From Tateyamaria omphalii (GTDB lineage: Bacteria; Pseudomonadota; Alphaproteobacteria; Rhodobacterales; Rhodobacteraceae), in assembly GCF_001969365.1 (NCBI RefSeq), contig NZ_CP019312.1:1674001-1738000 (forward strand): a stretch of DNA of 64,000 bases, in the 5' to 3' direction. This document shows, piece after piece, positions 61,334 through 64,000 of this stretch. The position numbers and the translations under genes were made by a program. Under the pieces are notes generated by a model. That model was not told where the DNA came from. It did not search any database and worked only from the letters and a program-made list of their open reading frames with translations. Position 1 is the stretch's first letter, and the number at the start of each line of letters is the position of its first letter.

Positions 61334-61677
61334 GCGGACCGATGATCGTTGAATTTGGCCTCGGCACCTCCCTGCGCCGCGGCAGCTACACCGAGGCGGC
61401 GGCGCGCGCCGTGCGCGCCGCCCTCTGGCGCAACTCCATCAACCTCGCCGAATATATGGGCGTCGGCAAAGAGGACATGGTGATCGACGTCCATATCGGC
61501 TGCGCCCGTCCCGACCGCGTGGACACCTCCGTGCTGGCCGAGGTGTTCCCCTACGGCAAAACATCCTTCACGGTCAGCGAAGGGGGCCTTGACGTCGCCC
61601 GCCCCGAAGGCACCGGCAACCCGACAGTGATGGCGCAGGCCGCCCTGATCGTCTCGGTCGAGGTGCCGCATGCCTGA
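61330..61677 (+). CDS. Lin0512-family protein, first of a pair
   Basis: 115 residues from ATG 61330, overlapping the ATPase stop. Shared with the next gene: an N-terminal strand with E-F-G-L-G-T-S-L, A-A-R-A-V-R-A-A-L, V-H-I-G-C-A-R-P-D-R-V-D-T, F-P-Y-G-K and G-G-L-D-V-A-R, then V-M-A-Q-A-A. This is the Lin0512 domain, whose function is not known. The cysteine in H-I-G-C-A-R-P is present here but not in the second copy. Confidence 0.85.
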   Translation: MSGPMIVEFGLGTSLRRGSYTEAAARAVRAALWRNSINLAEYMGVGKEDMVIDVHIGCARPDRVDTSVLAEVFPYGKTSFTVSEGGLDVARPEGTGNPTVMAQAALIVSVEVPHA

Positions 61678-62011
61678 ACAACGGCTCATCATCGAAATGG
61701 CGCAAGGCGTGGACCTGCACGGGCGCGACGACACAAAGGCTGCACGCCGCGCGGTCGAACAGGCGCTGCAAGGCGCCTCGTTGCCGATCTTCGGCACGCT
61801 GGATGTGGACCGCAACGCCATGCGGATCGTCGTGCACATCGCCACACCGCGCCCCGAAACGGTGGACACGGATGCGATTGCGGCCCTCCTGCCCTACGGC
61901 CAGGTTGAGGTCATCGCAGAAAAAGGCGGGCTCGACGTGCCGGTCGCTGGCGACGTGGCGGTGATGGCCGTCGCGGCACTCGAAGTCTTCCTCCCCACGC
62001 GCACGGACTAA
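61670..62011 (+). CDS. Lin0512-family protein, second of a pair
   Basis: 113 residues, starting 8 bases inside the end of the first copy. It carries M-A-Q-G-V-D-L-H-G-R-D, K-A-A-R-R-A-V, V-H-I-A-T-P-R-P-E-T-V-D-T, L-P-Y-G-Q, G-G-L-D-V and V-M-A-V-A-A, aligning along the full length with its neighbour. A heteromer of the two is likely from the coupling. Function unknown. Confidence 0.85.
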   Translation: MPEQRLIIEMAQGVDLHGRDDTKAARRAVEQALQGASLPIFGTLDVDRNAMRIVVHIATPRPETVDTDAIAALLPYGQVEVIAEKGGLDVPVAGDVAVMAVAALEVFLPTRTD

Positions 62012-62013
62012 CG

Positions 62014-62068
62014 GGTCGGTGGGTGGGCGCCTTTTGTGCGCCAGCGCAAAACAGAGCACCCGCCGACC
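62014..62068. terminator. convergent hairpin between Lin0512 and alkylation-repair-like genes
   Basis: GGTCGGTGGGTG (62014-62025) pairs with CACCCGCCGACC (62057-62068) through one T-G wobble; a smaller GGCGC/GCGCC stem sits inside. The stem ends one base before the minus-strand stop codon at 62069. It probably ends both transcripts. Confidence 0.6.
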
Positions 62069-63196
62069 TCACACAATCTCGAACGACGCCTCCGCCCGCT
62101 CCACCCCGTTCACCTGCACGACCAGCCCATGCGCGCCGGGATGCAGCTCGAACGTGGTCGCATCGGCCTTCAGCTTGTGCACCTTTTTCAGCACCAGCGG
62201 CTTGCCCGCCTTCACCTCCGCCACTTTCAACTTGAACACCTTCTCCCCGCTCTTCCCGCCCGGACGCGCAAAGCGGATGCGGTAATCCACCAGAACCGGC
62301 AGCGTCTCCGCAGCCTCCAACGTCACCGAAAACTCCAGCGCGTCGCCCAAGGCCACCTGCGGTGTCGATACGTCCAGTGACACATCCACATCCGCATCCC
62401 CGCGATAGCCCAGCATCGCCATCGCGCCGGGGTGCCCGTCCTTGACCAAGGTGCGCAAGGCATGGCGCTGCATCCACGCCCGCTCCTTCGCGTGCTGCGT
62501 CCCATCCGCCTCCCAAGCCGCCAGTCGGCCCAACACAGCCTCCGGGTCCGTCTTCGCCACGTCATTGAGATGATTGGCCACCGACCGCGTCACAAAGCGC
62601 GTCCCGTCCGCCTGCAAGCGGTCCAGCAGGGGCAAGGTCTGGTCCAGGGTCAGCTCCACCTTCCGTGCCCAGGGCAGCTTGGGCCGCGTGCCCTCACTCA
62701 CCAGGCGGCGCACATGATAATTCTCGTCCCCGGCCCACGCCTCCAGCCGCGCCAACGTCTCGACGGGCCAGCGGTTCAGAAACGCGCGAATATAGAACTC
62801 CATCGAAAACCGCTGCGTCGCTTCATAAAGCAGATCCAAAGCCCGATCCCGATGGTTCTCAAGCCCACGCCGCACGGCCAGCACACCGGGCACGGCATGG
62901 ATAAACCGGCCGAAATCATCATCGCGCAAGGACGGATCCAACCGCTGAGGCATCGCCGCCTCCAGCTGGTCTGCCATTGTCGGAAAGTCCGTGGCCAAAT
63001 ACGGCTCCAGACAATCGGCAAACCAGTCCAGACAGTCCATCAACGACCGGGCGGCAATGCCCGACAGGGCCGCGGCATGAAAGGCATCGCGGTCAAACCC
63101 CGCAACACCCGCCGCAAACTCATCGGCCAGTTCACCCAAGGACTCCGCGTTGAAAAGCTGATCCTTCAACGAAAACGTTGGCGGTGCCTTGGCCAT
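62069..63196 (-). CDS. DNA alkylation repair-like HEAT protein
   Basis: 375 residues from ATG 63196 (380 if ATG 63211 is used). The first about 260 residues are helical, with HEAT-like R-R-L-V-S-E-G-T-R-P-K-L-P-W and F-V-T-R-S-V-A-N-H-L-N-D-V-A-K, as in AlkD-type DNA glycosylases. The last 100 residues are beta-rich (an Ig-like addition, F-E-L-H-P-G-A-H-G-L). Whether it cuts alkylated bases cannot be told; the name is by similarity of pattern. Confidence 0.78.
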   Translation of the reverse strand: MAKAPPTFSLKDQLFNAESLGELADEFAAGVAGFDRDAFHAAALSGIAARSLMDCLDWFADCLEPYLATDFPTMADQLEAAMPQRLDPSLRDDDFGRFIHAVPGVLAVRRGLENHRDRALDLLYEATQRFSMEFYIRAFLNRWPVETLARLEAWAGDENYHVRRLVSEGTRPKLPWARKVELTLDQTLPLLDRLQADGTRFVTRSVANHLNDVAKTDPEAVLGRLAAWEADGTQHAKERAWMQRHALRTLVKDGHPGAMAMLGYRGDADVDVSLDVSTPQVALGDALEFSVTLEAAETLPVLVDYRIRFARPGGKSGEKVFKLKVAEVKAGKPLVLKKVHKLKADATTFELHPGAHGLVVQVNGVERAEASFEIV

Positions 63197-63293
63197 CTTG
63201 CCATTCCCCAATCCAAAGTTGTTGGTCTACGCATCCCCAATGCACCGCCCGGCTGCCAACTTTTGTCAGTAGAAACTGCCAGCGCGTCGCGAC

Positions 63294-64000
63294 CTATATG
63301 GTCGCCACCGTCGCGCCCCCATCCAGCAGCAGGTTCTGCCCCACAATAAACCCGGCATGCTGAGAGCACAGGAACGCGCAGGCCGCGCCAAACTCTTCCC
63401 GTGTCCCGTACCGGCCCGCCGGAATGGTCGCCGCACGCTCCGCACGCGCCTCGTCCAGCGTGATGCCCTTGGCCGCGACCACACCGCCATCCAGCGCGTC
63501 GGCCCGGTCGGTCGCATGAATACCCGGCAACAGATTGTTGATCGTCACGCATTTGTTGGCCACCTGACGCGAGGTGCCAGCGACGTACCCGGTCAAACCC
63601 GCACGCGCCGAATTGGACAGGCCCAGCACCGGAATGGGCGCCTTCACCGATTGCGAGGTGATGTTGACCACTCGGCCCCAGCCGCGGTCCATCATGCCGG
63701 GCACCAGCGCCTTGATCAGCGCGATGGGGGCCAGCATGTTCGCATCCAGGGCCTTGATGAAATCGTCGCGGTCCCAGTCATGCCACATGCCGGGGGGCGG
63801 GCCGCCCGCATTGTTGACCAGAATATCCGCATCACCTGCCGCCGCGATCAGCGCCGCCTGCCCCGCTTCGGTGGTCACGTCGGCGGCCACGGTCTGCACC
63901 TCGACGCCGTATGCGGTGCGAATGGCCTCGGCCGACGCCTCCAGCGCCTCGGCCCCCCGCGCATTCATCACCAGATGCACACCCGCCTGCGCCAACGCCT
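63294..64000 (-). CDS. SDR-family oxidoreductase, 5' end beyond right edge
   Basis: Open frame from the window edge to the stop at 63294, about 235 residues. The N-terminal TGxxxGIG is outside the window; what is seen begins at A-L-A-Q-A-G-V-H-L-V. N-N-A-G-G is at about residue 65, and the catalytic tyrosine position reads S-N-S-A-R-A-G rather than YxxxK, with the serine in I-T-S-Q-S-V present. The C-terminal G-Q-N-L-L-L-D-G-G-A-T is standard. The TTG at 63995 is not the true start. Substrate unknown. Confidence 0.85.
   Translation of the reverse strand, partial: ALAQAGVHLVMNARGAEALEASAEAIRTAYGVEVQTVAADVTTEAGQAALIAAAGDADILVNNAGGPPPGMWHDWDRDDFIKALDANMLAPIALIKALVPGMMDRGWGRVVNITSQSVKAPIPVLGLSNSARAGLTGYVAGTSRQVANKCVTINNLLPGIHATDRADALDGGVVAAKGITLDEARAERAATIPAGRYGTREEFGAACAFLCSQHAGFIVGQNLLLDGGATVATI

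Overview
The window looks like a chromosomal segment of a marine alphaproteobacterium of the Rhodobacterales (Roseobacter group). The reasons are the high GC content, the family-level protein content (CcmE/F/H cytochrome c maturation, gene-transfer-agent type endolysin and holin, fused indolepyruvate oxidoreductase, DUF1194, DUF815, Lin0512, Hint-domain proteins) and a dispersed intergenic repeat of the kind seen in that order. This assignment is inference from protein and repeat character, not from a database search. No rRNA, tRNA, CRISPR array, insertion sequence or complete prophage was seen.

Layout. 1-4.2 kb: comEC (cut by the left edge) diverging from gltX, then gltA with a strong terminator. 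4.3-7.3 kb: two tandem paralogous RTX-type calcium-binding repeat proteins. 7.3-15.3 kb, minus strand: acyltransferase, murI, argC, ccmE, GTA-type endolysin and holin, ccmF, ccmH and a PaaG-like hydratase/isomerase; the phage-like lysis pair sits inside the ccm/arg run. 15.3-19.8 kb: a 1139-residue indolepyruvate oxidoreductase divergent from a LysR regulator, with a clear T-N11-A operator between them. 19.9-24.6 kb: a candidate small RNA, an MscS-type channel and four small exported proteins, three of which are clear paralogs. 24.9-29.5 kb: purL, then a minus-strand MoxR-type ATPase and CoxE-like VWA protein pair. 29.7-36.5 kb: a translationally coupled glycosyltransferase / sulfotransferase / glycosyltransferase fusion / FkbM methyltransferase / glycosyltransferase operon followed by an unassigned gene. 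36.5-40.1 kb: pyrC, pyrE, dnaB. 40.2-49.7 kb: DUF1194, alr-mlaE-mlaF, an unassigned membrane protein, radA, cvpA, a Hint protein, purF and small genes. 49.8-53.9 kb: SDR, methyltransferase, and surE-pcm-nlpD in the same order as in enterobacteria. 54-57.6 kb: a second Hint protein converging on the tatA-tatB-tatC-DUF815 operon. 57.7-64 kb: a WYL regulator operon behind a perfect inverted repeat, a sodium:solute symporter, an ABC ATPase coupled to two Lin0512 paralogs, a HEAT-like alkylation-repair-related protein and an SDR cut by the right edge.

Most of the window is housekeeping: nucleotide synthesis (purL, purF, pyrC, pyrE), cell wall (murI, alr, nlpD), replication and repair (dnaB, radA), protein export (tat) and haem delivery (ccm). 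The parts least explained by known pathways are the surface-glycan-like operon at 29.7-36.5 kb, the paired RTX proteins, the exported paralog array at 22.5-24.6 kb, and the ATPase-Lin0512-Lin0512 operon at 60.2-62.0 kb. Four copies of a hairpin-plus-tail repeat lie in intergenic gaps. Start codons were chosen from Shine-Dalgarno position, overlap with the upstream gene and where family homology begins.
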